DNA of 64,000 nucleotides from Laburnicola sp. R22_1 (lineage: Eukaryota > Ascomycota > Dothideomycetes > Pleosporales > Didymosphaeriaceae): assembly GCA_014281115.1 (NCBI GenBank), contig JACONQ010000003.1:2666001-2730000 (forward strand), written 5' to 3'. The translations under genes and the position numbers were made by a program. Each line of letters opens with the position of its first letter. Position 1 is the first letter of the stretch. The notes beneath the pieces were generated by a model. That model searched no databases. It had not been told where the DNA came from and was given only the letters and a program-made list of their open reading frames with translations. Positions 33,101 to 45,631 of the stretch are shown here, in pieces.

Positions 33101-36100
33101 CTATTCCTTTCCTTGTTCGTGCAGGTAGATAGTTTAGTTAATAGCTTTTTAGAGGTAATAATTATACTTCTTAAACTACTTTGCTCTAATAGCTAGAAGT
33201 TCTTTAGTAGTATAAATCTATTTCTATAGAAGTGTCTACTATATTCGAATTCAAAGTTTAATTGGAACAATATATTCTCTTTTATAGATTAGAAAGACTA
33301 GTATTTTGCCTATAAATTACTTTACTATAACCTAATTGGCCTATAAAGCTTTAGGTAGGTTCTAGACCTAGTCTCCCTTCATCTTTTATAGTGCGCTAAT
33401 AAGCTCTTAGTAACCTCTTTCTACTAGACCTTGCCCTTGTGGGTAATAAGCACTAGATACTACTTATTAGATGTTAAAATATTTAGCTAAGTCTTTTACT
33501 AAGCCTCTGTTCTCTAGTTCTCTATCTACTAATAGGTAAAAAGGGATGCCTTACCTGCTAAAGACAGATTCTTTCAAGAACTAGATAACTATAGCTAAGT
33601 TAGCATTAGTAAGTGCTTTTGCTTTAGGCTGTTTAGAGGTATAGTTCCTAGTAATACCTATAAATATCTTCTCTTCTTTGCTTTTAGACATATACACTAT
33701 ATCTATTATAACCTATTTCTAGATTATATCTATTTTCTATATAGGGTGTAGCTTTTCTACTACACTTCTAGTAAAATGCGCCTAATATTTAGCGTAAGTT
33801 TAATATATTCCTTAACACTGTAATATAGATTTGGCTAGTAGTAATGTACTGTAATCTTCTTCTAGGTGCCTTTTTATTCTTAATAGCCTAATTCCTTATA
33901 GAGTTATTATAAAATATTTACCTATTAGACTAGGTTGTCTACAACTCTGCGCAGTGGCCTGTTTCCTATAGTTTAATACTATAGTATGCCTTTTATAACC
34001 CTATACTTTTAAGCTTATAGCCTAATATACTTTTAGTTTTTTTTAGATAGGCCTTTAGGCATAGTTAGGGTTATAAGCTAGGTTGTAATATTGCAAAAGT
34101 GTTTAGTATATAGGTTAGAGGGCATTTTAGGTAGGTTATTTATTGTAGGCTCTATATATTCTACTTCTACTTTAGCCTCCTTACCTATAGTAAAGAATAT
34201 AATGCTAATATGCCCTAAATACTTCTTAATAAAGTCCTTAATATCTTCTTCTAGCTGTTTCGAAGGGACTTAACCCTTTTGCTATTTGTATCTTAAGAGC
34301 GCATTAGCGACTATATTCTTACGCCCTAATATATAGTAGATATTAAACTTCTAGAGTGTTAGAAGTGCTTACTAGGAGGTTATTAAAGCCTCTAGTAAGT
34401 TAGTTGTGCTGCAATTTAGCTAGGCAATTAAGGTATAAGAGTTAGTTTTTATAATAAAGTGTATTCTATAGATTTAGAGTTAAAACTTTTTAAGCATAAG
34501 AAGAAGAGCTTTGCACTTACACTTTCCTAAATTTTAGTTATATTTGCTCTAAGACTAAATACCTAATTTAAACCGCACTAGATAAAGAAGACTGTCTAGT
34601 TTATACTGTATACTGTCCTATTTAATTTTGCGGCTCCCTATTTTTATATTCTTAGCTACACTATACTAGGGTAGAAGTAATGAATTACTATATTGCTATA
34701 TTTTTTATAATTTCCTAGTAGAACTCTACGCCCGTATATAGTAGTGTAAATAGTAGTGCGACAATCTTTATAAAGTTTTTAATCTAGATTTATTAGTACA
34801 CACAAACTCTAAAAAAGATTTTAATATCTTTAGTGTAGTCGCAAGGCGGCTATTTAATAATCTTAGCCACTTTTTTTTAAAATAGGTGTTAACTATTCTT
34901 ATTAACTACGTAGCTAACTATATCTATAGTAGTGTAGCCCTAGTTAGACTTCTTGCCTAACATAGTAACGCCTGCTAGTTCTATATCTACTAGAACCTAA
35001 TTAAGATTTATAAGATATTTTGTAACGTATTTATAGATTTCTTTCTTAAGTATCTCTCTATTATAGTAGTCTTTAGGCCCTTTACTATAATGTTGTTTAT
35101 ATAAGGCATATAATAAGAGGGAATCTAGTTATATAAAATCTTTATAATAATTTATATAAACTTGGCTATAGCATTAGTTGTTTCTATAGGCAACGTACAC
35201 TGCTAGACAAGTCCTAGAGGCGTGTAGAATATAGTTATAGCGTAGGAAAGTTTATAAAGGGTTACTTAGTTGTATCTAGAAAAGAAGTTAATAAGAGGTA
35301 TTATAAGATAACTAGTAAACTTTTTAAGAACTTGTTAGGGTTTAGGGAAAGATTGCTATCTTAGACTATAATACTATTAATGCGTTAGACGTTATTAATT
35401 AGTTACTATTCTCTATTCTTCTTCTTAACTAAAAACTATAGGTTGCAATATAGACTTCTACTATACTCTAGCACGCCCTAATTAAGCCTCTGCTATACTA
35501 TATTAATAACTATATCCCTACGTTTCTACGGAACTAGAAAGTGTAGTTCCTTCTAAGCGATATAGTTAATAGTATAGATCTTAACTAGTAGAGCTATATT
35601 AGGACACACTCGCCCTAACTTAGTAAATTTAAAAGATAGGGTTAGTTCCCTTTAATATAGGACTTCTAGTAATATATTTCTTTCCTGAGGCAAGAGATCT
35701 AGACTAACCTTTATTTCCACAATCTGTTTTAGTGTTAACTAATTGCCTTGTAGGAATTCTGCCTACTAGTTAAGGAGATATTTATTAAATAGCTAAGGCC
35801 TAGTGTTAGTCCTCTTTTGCTTTTCTATAGCCTCCTACTTCTAGTCTAACTAGCCCTTAATATTCTAAGGCTTAATGCCTAAGTTATATATAGGGTTAAT
35901 CTTTTTATTCTTAGTCTTATATATAGTGTTTACTTTAAAAGCTATATTAGTTTTAATAATTATTTTTATCTGTTCTGCCTAGAACGCGTTGCTCTTAACC
36001 CTTATTATCTTTTTAGACTTTATCTATATAGCTAGAGCCTAGAGAATCTTATTAACCTCTTTATTATAGTTTAGTAAATTAATAACTAGAAGTTCTTAGT

Positions 36101-36400
36101 TATCTTAAATAATAATACTAGCGTCTGTGTGCCTCCTAATTATACCTTAATTAGTGTAGTAGATAAAGTCCTTATTTAGATCTATTACTAACTAGTTCTT
36201 ATTAGCGTCCTATGTAAGCTATTTATCTCTATTTGCGAGGTCCTCTTTGTAAGTTAGCACTACCTAATTTAGCGCCTGCTTCTAGGCCCTTAGCCCTAAT
36301 TCCTGCTTAAGCTTAATATTAGCCTTACTTATTATTAATATTAACCTACAGCGAAGCCACTGCTTTAAGACTATATTAGCGCTAAGTTCTAGATATTCTA
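33100..36400 (-). pseudogene. Ty3/Gypsy pol (RT, RNase H, integrase), RIP-mutated
   Basis: RT is at about 35,600-34,700 (minus). The catalytic box reads PYINNIIVKGPKDYYN, where the family has an Asp-Asp pair (the Asn codons are 35097-35092). It is followed by LIN-D-VLVDIELAGVTMLGKKS and then FFRVCVY and IKNFIKI, all typical of this fungal Gypsy lineage. Integrase follows at about 33,850-33,350, with a DIVYM-like first Asp, LVDRELENRGLVKDLAKYF (second Asp) and YYPQGQGLVERG (Glu kept). Stops are frequent. The enzyme set would have reverse-transcribed and inserted the element; the loss of both RT active-site Asp residues makes it dead regardless of the stops. Confidence 0.88.
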
Positions 36401-39400
36401 GGTGCTTAGGAATACTAGCCCTAGCTACTGCGTTTCCTTGAAGTTTTTTGTTACCTTAGTAATATCTGCGCCTTTTAGATTAAATAGGTTAGCGTAAGTG
36501 GCTATAAATCGCGTGGAGTAGAGCTCCTTATTATCCTATAGCTTATAGTAGGTCTTACTATTATTTTTATAAGAGAATTCTGCCTTTGCGTCCGCTAAGA
36601 ATAGGCTTTCTAGGATAATAGCACTAGATAAGAACCTAATAATAAATAGCGTTATTATTATAATAATCTAGCCTACCCTAATTAGGGCTTAGAATATAAC
36701 ACCTTAGAAATCCTTATAATTACTATTTATAGTTATTTGTTTTATGCTCTGCAATTAAGATAGTATAGATAAAATCTAGAGGCCTATAGCTTTAGTAGTC
36801 CTAAGGTAGATAGTGTTTAATTTCGTGCCTGTATTAAGTAAGACACTTATCTAATACTTTTTAATCTGGCACATTACTTAGGAATAGTCTCTTTTTATAT
36901 ATTTAACCTCTAATTTTCTCTTAAGATCCTTTCTATTAGTAGTAGTTATAGTTAGTGTTGCTTTACTAAACTATGCCTTTGCGATTAATATGCCTATACT
37001 AGCTGCCTAATTTACCTATAGTAGTGCTTAAGATAAATTTAGTTTGTAAGGCCTGCAGCGAGTAACTACTCTATTCTTAAGCTTAACTAATATCTATTTA
37101 GGGACTTAAATTTTAGAGATAGGTACGCAGTTAGCGTGCCTAGCATTTAAGATTTTATTAGTTACTTTCTTTATAGTAGTAGCTAGTATCTATAGCTAGT
37201 ATAGGTCCCCTTCTCTGAAAGCGTCCTTAAATATTACCTTTTTAACTCCTAGCATGTTTCTAAGTACTTCTTAGACTGTTAGGCTAACTTTAGCGTTTAT
37301 TACTTAGGACAGTATGTTTTTAGGACTATCTACTAGGATATTAACTAATTTTGTTTTCTTTTTAGCTGCTAAAATCTCCTTTCTTAGAGTTAGATCTAAG
37401 ATATTATTAGGCCTACGCATCTCCACATCCTTTATGCCTTCTATTAGGAAATCTTATTCTAAACAAGACACCTACTTTATTCTTCTTCTATTCTTCTTAT
37501 TATTATTCTTCCTCCTATAAACTATAGGGATGCCTTATTTAGAAACTTTAATCTTTGTAATTATCTTTGCCTTTAGCAATTCTTTAAGACTTAGTTAGGT
37601 TATTAAGGTGTTTAAGCTTGCGGCTTGTAGTTTATATAGTAGATTTAGGGATTAAATTATTACTAATATATTATTGTCTAGAATAGCTTACTACCTCTAA
37701 GCTACTTTAAATTCCTCTTTAGAGAGGAGGCTAGGTGCTATTATCTTATTAAATGCAAACTAGCTGCTATTAGCTTCTATAACTAATTCTACCTAGTAAG
37801 TTATTGTTATTATCACGGCTTCCTAACTCTAAGATATCTATAGAGCCTCTTCTATTAATTTGTCTATCTGCTACTTATTCTATACTAGGCGGATTAGTAT
37901 CTAGTTCTGCTTGCCCCTAGCGCTAATGCGTTAGATTTCGCCCTAATTGTTATTTAGTTAGCCCTACTAGACCCTTCGCAATTCTGTGTTATAGTACACC
38001 TATTTATTATTCTTAAGTAAATTCCTCTTCTTATGTTTCCTATTTGCGATAATATAGTCCTTTCTATATCTAAAGTATTCTTTAAAATAGTTATCTTCTT
38101 GCTATATTAGGTCTATTACTACTATAGCTATATGTATATTAACTTATATTAGCGATACTATAAAGGCATAAGTCTAGATTAGTGCGTAGTACTAGGACTG
38201 TTGTAGTACTATCTACTTTAGAGCCTACTTTACCCTTATAGTAATTTTCTAGTGGATAGCTAGGTCTAATAGAATCTCTATTTCTTAAGGGTCCTAGTTC
38301 TAAACTAGAATATTCTAAAGTCTTATAGCCTTAAGCCATTTAGTTAGCTTGTCCACTTTATATTAAGAGATAGTTAAGCCTAGAGTTACTTACGCGCCTA
38401 GAGCTTTTTATAGTCTTGCTTAGTAGATGTTTAGGTTAAGTCTAGTAGGTTAGAAAATACTTTATAGCATTAGTAGTACTTGCGGCTTAATAGTCTAAAA
38501 TAGTATTAGCGCTTAGATTTAGTATGTGTTCTTCTAACTAGATTTAAGCCCTACTTAAAAGCCATCTCTCTATTATGTTAAAGTTAAGCTCTATAGGTCT
38601 CTCTATTAACTAGTTGTTCTTTATTACGATATTGCCTACTAGCTACTTACTTAGGCCTTGAATAAGGAGTATACCCTTCTAGCTTTTTATAACTATGCCT
38701 ACTTTTAGGTATTTTCTAAACCTAATTGTAAAATAGTTTAGGAAATTATAAATATTAAGGTTTGTTATTACTTAACACTACGCTAGCTACGCCTTTAATA
38801 CTTTCTCTATCTTCTTAGTTTAGGCCTAATCCTAACTCCGCTAACGCCTATGTATAGCCACCTATAGCTTTTGCTATACTTCTTCTTTTCCTACCTTAAA
38901 GTATTCTAGTATTAAGAAGTTAAGCACATTCTAGATCTCTTAGCTGCAATATTTCTTAACTCTAACATTTTGTCCTTCTTAGAGTGTTAGGAGTAGTTTG
39001 CGTGTTTTTTATAGTCTTAAATAAACTAGGTTATATTATCTTTTATAAAGTGCAGCTTCTTGCCTAAGAATAGGTTAGGTTCTGTAATAAGGCTCTACAC
39101 TAGGTTCTACTAGGTGGCTTTATTAGTAAGGAACTATAGGGCTATTACTATTTAGGCTATAAGGATATTAGCGTCTTTAGCTAGCTAAGATAGTATTAGT
39201 GCTTTTCCTTTGGATTCTTGCAAAGAGATTTCTATAAGAGGTAGAGACCCTTTAGTAGGTGTATAGATACCCTTATTAGTTAAGCTTATTGTCTTTATAA
39301 AACTAACAGCCTAAAGGGATTTTAGGCTTAGGTTTTTGCGCTTTCTAAGTGCTAGGATATTAAAGAACACACGCATCTTGCTGTAATCTAGGCTCTCTAA

Positions 39401-39790
39401 TTAGGATTGCTAATAGTTGTGTAGTCTTTTAGTAGCAGATATTATTATTACTAGTTATCTAGTTAGTTTCTTAGGTAGTTAGAGTTAGTATTCTAGTTCT
39501 TTTTTTTGCTTCTATTTCTGCCTTCGCACACCTATACTTATTATTATGTTTTAGCTTTCTCTAACTTTGCCTTAGTTTTAGGTTCTAAGGGTAATACAGT
39601 ATCTAGCTTTAGTTTTTTCCTTAGTTTAGGTCTTAGTGCCCTAGTCTATGCTTAGTTCTTATCTATTTATAATTGCTTAGTTATCTAGTCCTAGTAGAGT
39701 AATTTTAGCTCTAAGTGTCTTTTAGCGTTTAGTTCTAACTGCTTTTTAATCTAGGCATTTATTTTTGTTCTATTTTTATACTTCTAATAC
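36400..39790 (-). other. Gypsy copy A 5' internal region (gag/protease expected)
   Basis: By position this should hold gag and protease, but I could not place a zinc knuckle or a protease motif. The open plus-strand frame 37314-37520 is a chance frame on the antisense strand. Confidence 0.45.
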
Positions 39791-39794
39791 CTAG

Positions 39795-40185
39795 GCCTAT
39801 ACTTTACGCATAATCTTATATATATGCTAGGATTATTATTTTATATTATTTATTCCTAGAGGCTTAATATTCTAACTTTAAGAGTCGCTTAGTGTTTAGT
39901 TCTAGTTATTTCCTAGTCTAGGTCTTAGTCTAGTCTAGTACTAGTCTAGTCTAGTCTAGTCCTAGAGTTCACACTCTATGCATAATTTGTGTATATACTA
40001 GAGTTATTAGTGTTTATTATTTATTTCTAGAGACTTAATATCCTAACTCTAAGAGTTGTTTAGTGCCTAGTTCTAGTTATTTTCTAGTCTAGTCTAGTTC
40101 TAGAGCCTACGCTCTATGCCTAATTTGTGTATATGCTAGGGTTATTAGTATTTATTATTTGTTATTTATTCCTAGTAGTGCGGTT
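39795..40185 (-). repeat. tandem repeat with TCTAG microsatellite next to the Gypsy 5' LTR
   Basis: Three units begin near 39795, 39970 and 40107. Each contains CTCTATGCATAATTTGTGTATATRCTAG-type sequence, then TTATTATTTATT and (in the first two) TCTAACTCTAAGAGT. Spacing differs (about 175 and 137 bp) because a TCTAG/CTAGT pentamer run has expanded in the first unit (39918-39965). On the element's own strand this is in the 5' untranslated region. Confidence 0.75.
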
Positions 40186-40460
40186 TAATAAGGGCTAGTG
40201 CAGTAGCTAATTAAAGCTTAGGTTATATTTCTGTTTTAAGATTAGCGCTGTGCTTAGTTGCGTCTAATTTCGTCCCTAAGTCTCTTTTAGGGTTTCTTTC
40301 TATTTCTAGTATACGCTGTTCTGCACACCGCTGCGCGCCGCTATTATTCTATCTTGTCTTTTTCTTAGGTAATACTGCTTATTTATATTAGAGTACTAAT
40401 GCGATAGCCTTCCTAAGGTTAAGGTTTTAAAGGTTTAAGTTGTAGGTTAGTTGCCAATTT

Positions 40461-40609
40461 TGTAGGAGAACCTAGCCCTAATTAGAACTTAGTAGAAAGA
40501 TAGATTAACTTATGTGTGCTAGAAGAAAGAAACTGCCTATTAAATTATTAAGAACTAATTAGGCACTGGCTTACTACGTGACCCGTGTAGTGGAGTTTAT
40601 TCCACCATA
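40461..40609 (-). repeat. 5' LTR of Gypsy copy A
   Basis: 149 bp, starting TGTAGGAGAACC and ending TCCACCATA, followed by the GTAA duplicate. Direct repeat of 28381-28529. Confidence 0.9.
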
Positions 40610-40659
40610 GTAATATTTCTAACACTTATAGTATAGTCTTGCCGCCTTACAAATATACG

Positions 40660-43300
40660 TAGGAGCTTTTATAAAATTATTAAATCTACTATAGTCTGAA
40701 TTACGCCCTATATTATAAATAGCCTTTTTAGGGCAGTAAGCATAATAGCTATTATTAATATATTTGCTAAGGTTGCGTTGCTCTACTTCTAGTACTTAGT
40801 TACTATTAAGGATATAAAGAGGGACATTAAACGTCTCTAATAAAAGATAACCAATATTAAGAATATTCTTAAGAAGCTTTAATAGCTTTTAGTTAGGTAA
40901 AATACGTTATAGTTCTCTACTACACACAAGATAGAAGACTTATTAAAAGAATAATCTTAGTAATTATAAGGGCTTAAGACATAGCTTAAATCTAGCTAAG
41001 ACTATAAAATAATATAGCAAGTTAGTTTCTAGGCCCTAAAATAGCCCATTACTAGCACATAGATAGAAAAGATAGTTATTAGCCTTAAGTAGTATAAGCA
41101 CACTTTGAGCCTAGCGCTTTAAGTTAACTAAATATAAGTTATAGGCGTTTAATAGCTATAAGTAAACTCTAATAATTAATCTATATAGAGAGCTTATTCT
41201 TAGCGTTAATTATAAGTTAGACCTTATTAACACAAAAACTAACACGCTCCTATTAAAGGTTAATATAGCTAGACTACCTACTACTAAAGGCGCTTCCTTT
41301 AACTTCTATATAGAAGAACACAATTTAATATGCCTCTTAAACACCTATACTAAGTTGTTATATTATATATAAGAATAGGTAAAGGATAAGAATAGCAAAC
41401 CTATATTCTAGCTAAATAGTATAATAGGTATAGAAAAGTCTATAATTATATATACAGTTGCTTAGATTTTTACTAACTAATATTAAATAGGGGCTAGCTT
41501 CTTCTTTATAAGAGGTTAGGGGAAGTATAGTAACCCTACGCATTTTTTTACTACAATTACTATATAGCTAGCTTAACGTCTACTAAAGTTAAAATTTAGA
41601 GTTAAGAAAGCAATTAAAGCTAATCTAAATATATCTAAAAAGGCTGTAAAGAATTAATTTAAGAAGCTAATTCTCTAGTCGCTCTTAGACATAGCACATT
41701 TACTAGCCTTAGTACTCCTTATTATAATAGACGCATTAGACAAATATAACTAAAGTAAAGATATATAAGTAATTCTCTAGCTTCTTTTATAAATAAGGCA
41801 GCTTAAGTTAGTATGATTATAGGTTTTTATAACAAGCTAACTAGAACTGCACATTTGTCTAGAATTTATATAATTGCCTAATAGTATAGTTAAAAACCTA
41901 ACTCTATATAAAGTTACAAAATAAACAATTTAGTATAATATATGTATCAATTTTAAGTATATACTAAGATAACTATAAAAAGGATAATTATTATTCTTAG
42001 GCTAGCTAAGATAGAATTAAGTTAAGTCGCTAGTTATATAAGTAGTCTTACTATTTATTTTTATTACTATAGCGTGTTAATATATCGCTAATTAATAGGA
42101 TAACCTAAAAAAGTGCCTAGAAATTATCTTAGAGTATAGGAAGGTAAAAGTCTTAAAACCTAATATAATATATCTCTCTATCTTTAATTAGCTAATTAAT
42201 AAAGAGGATAAGGAAGATAGAAAGAGATAGACATATAAGTTGTAGGAAATTATAAGAAGTATAGTAGTTCTAGAGACTTTACGTTCTATAATATTACTTA
42301 CTCGCCTTCTTTATATATCTAAGAATAATATTAGTTGCTAACTAGATTTTCTATATTCTATTCTAAGCATACTAGACTGCAATAATATGCCTATATAACT
42401 CCTATATCTATTCTTTTAGAAATTCCTTATTAATGCGTTAAAGAAAGAGAAGAGTCTATTCTAGGTAGATAAGAGAGCAAGACATAAAAAGTTGGCATTT
42501 TATTACCTTAAACTTATATTTAAACTAAGCGGCCTATAATAGAATATATATAACTTATAGCCTAGAACTTTAAGAAGCAAAATTAATAAAAAAAGGATTA
42601 TAAACTATCTGTCGCCTAAGTTATAGTATACTTGCTATTACTAGGTGTATTATCTAAAGTAAAGTCAAGACTACGTTAGTAAAGGGGACTTAATAGATAT
42701 ATTCCTCTAGAAACACTTCCTTTAATAATAAGTCTAGCTAGAGAGATAGATAAATACACTTAGTTACTAGAAACACTTTATACACTAATTAATATAGAAT
42801 ATTTATTACTCTACTAAAAGATATTACTAATATATAATATAGCTATTAAGTAGTACTCTCTACCTATTTGTCTAACATGCTCGATAATTCACGCTATAAT
42901 TCTAACATATACTTAAAGATGCTCTTCTGTAGATATATTCCTTAGCTCTTATCTTTGCACCTAAGATAAGTATAATATAGAAAGTATTTATAAATATAAT
43001 GCTAGGGTGGATTAAGGCATTATTAATAAAAGAAGGCAACTAGAATGTATGCCGCAGCGTGTTTAAGGGCTATACTTTGTACATCTGCGCCGTCGCCTTT
43101 TTGCTAGATGGCTAGATGATCGCGTCCGCCTTAGACGACTATATAGTGCGGGTGTGAGAGGCGGCAATAGGGTTATGCTACAGCGTGCTTAAGGGCTATA
43201 TTAACTATATCTCTGTAATGTCGCCTTCTTACCAGACAGCTAGTATCTTTAAATAGATTAGAGAGATATTCCTTTATATTCTTTTACTACGCTACTGCCC
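40660..43300 (+). pseudogene. NLR-type (NACHT-WD40) STAND protein relic
   Basis: Plus-strand reading shows an N-terminal helical region ending in LPTTKGASFNFYIEEHN (about 41,280), a linker with LLNTYTKL, then the NACHT domain. The Walker A box at about 41,414-41,442 reads LNSIIGIEKS (family GMAGTGKS-like; Gly and Ala positions altered by transitions). It is followed by a Walker B-like LVLLIIIDALDKY (about 41,705-41,750) and an ITSxLELHI sensor-like stretch (about 41,830). Near the 3' end, 43,035-43,240, are WD40 repeats: CRSVFKGYTLYICAVAF with DDYIVRV, and the start of a second, which has a frameshift. Such proteins act in fungal non-self recognition and cell death. The Gypsy insertion separates it from its upstream sequence. 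It is dead by stops and frameshift. Confidence 0.82.
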
Positions 43301-45458
43301 TTATTATAAATAGCGTAGCTATCCTATATCTTTATATAAGACTATTAGATTTCTTTAGATTAGTAGTGGTTACTATAGTTTCCATTTAAGTCTTAACTAA
43401 CTTGCGCCGCAGTTAATAAAAATATAGTCTACTTAGGGCATTCTTTAGGCTATACTACAATTCTTTAACTTTGTATAGTATAGGCCTTACTTATATACTT
43501 TTTATGTTATTATTTATTCTTTATAATCTCTATTTTTATAGAGGGATCTAAAAAGCAGCAAGTATTTATATGACTAAAGATATCTCTAGAATCTTCTAGG
43601 TATTACTACTTTTGCTATTTAGTAGTATAAGTACTAGTATCTAGTTGCTCTAGAATCTAATTAAGCATAGCGTACTTTTTAAATATAAATAACATAGCTA
43701 TGCCTAATTACATACTAAAGTATATGCCTACATCCTATCTATACAGAGAAACTCTTAGATTCTTAGAATTTAAGTGTGCTGCATTGCTAATTCCTGTAGA
43801 TATAGACTTACTTAATTAAACTTTTATTTTATATATCTAAAGCTCTAAGGCATACTAAATTTTGTGCTTAAGTAGAGAATAATAGTAAAGGCGCAATTAG
43901 TTGTAGTAAATAGAATCTCTAACTGCAAGTCTCCACTATAGTAATATTCTAGTTTAAATTTAGTAATATATATAGTATAAGTAGATTTATAAGTAAATAA
44001 TATCTATAACTCTATATAGTCGCGTTGCTATATTTAAGATAATAAAGAAGTCTATACTATTCCGCTATAGTGGTTATTCTATTACGCATAGAGGTATATT
44101 AGGTTACAACTTTATATTAATTAGTCTATAAAATAATATCTTATGTTATTCTTTACTAAAACGTGGAACTGTTGGGTAGTGTAGAGCTTAGTGCTTAATT
44201 TGCTAACTTGTATATAAAAAACCCCGTTTTAAATATAAAATAGTATACTTTAATTATATATGCTACTAATTTTAATATTAAGACTACTATGTATATTAAT
44301 TTAGTAAAGCACTAGTCTCTTAGAATTGCCTATAATGTTTAACGCCTAACTATAATATAATTGGCGAATAGTTAGAGATTAAGTAAATAGTGGATTGTCT
44401 TCTCCCTAATTAAAAATTAAGTAGCTAAGATAACTAAGCCTTTGTTATATTACTTTAGCTAGATTCCTTTTAGGAGTAACTAAATATTTGTCCCGTTGAG
44501 ACTGATTAAGAAAGATAATGAGGCACATTTTGGCCCTAAGGAGTTAAAGACTTCTAAGAATTTGGTATAGATTCTGTTCTGGATAAATTTTATAGGCGCT
44601 TATAGTGGAAGAGATTCTCTTGCAGATATAGAATATAAGTTAACTTAGCTTTATATTATAGTACAACGGCTTAATAAAAGACTTAAAGAGGCGCTTATAG
44701 ACTAGGTAAAAAGGCTATAAGTATTTTAGATGCACGATATAGCGCATAGAAGGAAAATAGAATAATATAGTAAGGTTTATAAAAAGGATTCTTAAATTAC
44801 GTAAGATAGTGACGCGTAATCCTATAAGAATAGTAACTTAAGAGGATAACAGATTAGGCACTAGTAATAAACCTAAAACTAGCTCTATAGTCTCTAATTA
44901 GGGACTACTAAATTTGGATACTACTTATTTAAAACTAGAATATTTAGATAAACATATAAACCTAAGACTACTCTAAATCCTATATTATAATCTTACTCCT
45001 TTCTATTACTAAGAGGTAAAAGACATAGTAATGATATTTATTTAAGTGTATGTCTATAGTATACTATTTTAACTTATACTAACTAGGAGATAGATAAGAG
45101 TCTTTCCTAAGAGGACGCAAAGTATAGAATTAGAAATATTCTAAACCTCTTAGTTAAGCCAAAATTATAGATATTATTGTTATAGTAATTATTATATTTC
45201 TAGTTTTGTTCCTTTATTTCTATAAGAAAAGACGCCTAGCGTGGGTTAGGGGTCTTAAAATTCGGCATAATAATATGGCTATTATCTATCCACTTGTAAC
45301 AGAATAACCTCTATAATAATAAAAAAATTAGCACTTTGACTTTAAAGCTAAAGATAGTTAGCACACATATTAAATAATATACTATTTTTATAGGGTTCTA
45401 TACTATAGCTATTTTTTATTCCTAATATACTTTAAGTATAAAAAGGTTATTGCAAGAT
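43301..45458 (+). other. eroded sequence with a coding-like stretch, unrecognised
   Basis: Plus-strand 44,450-45,290 reads protein-like if TAG/TAA are mutated Gln/Trp, with a Lys/Arg-rich helical part (KRLKEALID, MHDIAHRRKIE). No family recognised. 43.3-44.4 kb shows nothing supportable; it could be eroded further WD40 repeats. Confidence 0.35.
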
Positions 45459-45631
45459 TATGGGTACAATACTTAATCTATTAATTTACTACTAAGGCGA
45501 TCCCTTAAAAAAAGAAAAGTAGGTCTAAAGGCTATAAGGCCTAAGAAGAAAACTCTAACCTAGCCAAGGCTAATCTAGGCCAGTCTAGGGCAACTAGGGG
45601 GTTACGCTACTATAGGGGACGCGTTATAACA
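45459..45631 (-). repeat. 3' LTR of the chromovirus
   Basis: 173 bp, nearly identical to 54511-54683. Differences are mostly C/T or G/A. Contains the CTAATCTAGGCC motif that recurs in the next 2 kb. Confidence 0.9.

Larger units (their letters stand above)
28381..40609 (-). mobile_element. 12.2-kb Ty3/Gypsy retrotransposon, copy A (complete, dead)
   Basis: Bounded by 149-bp direct LTRs (28381-28529 and 40461-40609), each starting TGTRGGAGAACC and ending TCCACYATA (TCCACCACA before RIP), with GTAA on both sides (28377-28380 and 40610-40613). RT and integrase motifs are on the minus strand, so 40461-40609 is the 5' LTR. Order on that strand is a 5' region with tandem repeats, an unplaced gag/protease part, RT, RNase H, integrase and then a further 4.5 kb before the 3' LTR. 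Its first 3.8 kb on the plus strand align with copy B at 54720-64000. Confidence 0.9.

Noticed and set aside
34091..34273. 60-codon plus-strand frame
   Set aside because: Lies antisense to Gypsy RNase H/integrase linker; no independent support.
37314..37520. 68-codon plus-strand frame in Gypsy A
   Set aside because: Antisense to the element's coding strand, low-complexity Leu/Phe tail; a shadow.
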